Positions 49,202 through 49,318 of a stretch of DNA of 49,318 nucleotides are shown here, piece after piece. The first letter of the stretch is position 1. Each line of letters opens with the position of its first letter. The translations under genes and the position numbers were made by a program. The notes under the pieces were generated by a model. That model was not told the DNA's origin, searched no databases, and worked only from the letters and a program-made list of their open reading frames with translations. Origin of the DNA: Lachnospiraceae bacterium (lineage in GTDB: Bacteria > Bacillota > Clostridia > Lachnospirales > Lachnospiraceae); the NCBI GenBank assembly GCA_014799405.1, contig JAAVIA010000017.1, positions 16,679-65,996 on the forward strand, read 5' to 3'.

Positions 49202-49318
49202 AGGAATCTGTGAAACTTTTTCTGTAAATAGAGAAATAACTGGTCTTCTATGATAAAATAAAAATCATAGGAGGCCTTTTATTATGGCAAGAGAAAAGAA
49301 AAACGTACACAAAGTTGA
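49202..49318 (+). mobile_element. Left end of an IS256-type insertion sequence
   Basis: The window ends inside a probable insertion sequence. A leader with GGAATCTGTGAAAC at about 49203, the kind of terminal sequence seen in IS256 relatives, is followed by a ribosome-binding site and the start of a transposase gene. The right end lies outside the window, so terminal repeats cannot be confirmed. Confidence 0.5.
49284..49318 (+). CDS. IS256-family transposase, N-terminus only
   Basis: The first 11 codons read MAREKKNVHKV, which matches the remembered start of clostridial IS256-family (mutator) transposases. AGGAGG lies at good spacing upstream. The rest is beyond the window, so the call rests on a very short match plus the adjacent IS-like end. 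Confidence 0.55.
   Translation, partial: MAREKKNVHKV

Overview
The window looks like a chromosomal stretch of a low-to-moderate GC, Gram-positive anaerobe of the Clostridia, most likely Lachnospiraceae. This is inferred from strong GGAGG ribosome-binding sites, Cys-lipobox lipoproteins, TrkAH, IorAB, MacB-type ABC transporters with OmpR-type two-component systems, IspE followed by a GntR regulator, and a TIGR04076-type small protein. No rRNA, tRNA or CRISPR array was seen. Most genes are on the minus strand.

Layout. 1-7.5 kb: a partial lipoprotein, a eukaryote-type HisA, a CbbX/SpoVK-like AAA+ ATPase, a two-domain glycosyltransferase and the TrkA/TrkH potassium system. 7.5-15 kb: NadA with a palindromic operator candidate, an EF-hand-like protein behind a sigma-28-like promoter, a short plus-strand group including a possible SUKH/Syd-like protein, a split purine end-pathway (stand-alone AICAR transformylase plus archaeal-type IMP cyclohydrolase) and a secreted nuclease lipoprotein. 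15-27.7 kb: a DUF1700/DUF4097 envelope protein, a 391-bp structured repeat, three histidine kinases with two response regulators, an ABC transporter, GntR-IspE and a DUF4342 protein. 27.7-33.3 kb: a type I toxin-antitoxin locus, then sodium symporter, amidohydrolase and indolepyruvate:ferredoxin oxidoreductase IorBA. 33.3-39.2 kb: a lipoprotein, an AraC regulator divergent from a GH16 glucanase lipoprotein, a second 391-bp repeat, an HD-GYP response regulator and a flavodoxin. 39.3-46 kb: LysR, two surface-anchored flavodoxin lipoproteins (one fused to a formylglycine-enzyme-like domain), a DUF4405 histidine-rich membrane protein, a MATE exporter and an internally deleted Fic gene. 46-49.3 kb: a two-gene AAA ATPase/TOPRIM module that looks like phage defence, an AT-rich orphan membrane gene, and the left edge of an IS256-type element.

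The most unusual structure is a family of dispersed palindromic elements. Two 391-bp copies (16101-16491 and 37212-37602) each fill the gap between convergent genes. They carry three long inverted-repeat pairs in interleaved order (b c d, hairpin, b' c' d') rather than nested order, and base changes between the copies are mostly compensated in the partner arm. A shorter relative (30707-30905) shares the core. A second attractive system is the set of extracytoplasmic flavodoxins beside a DUF4405 protein, which could form an outward electron-transfer route.
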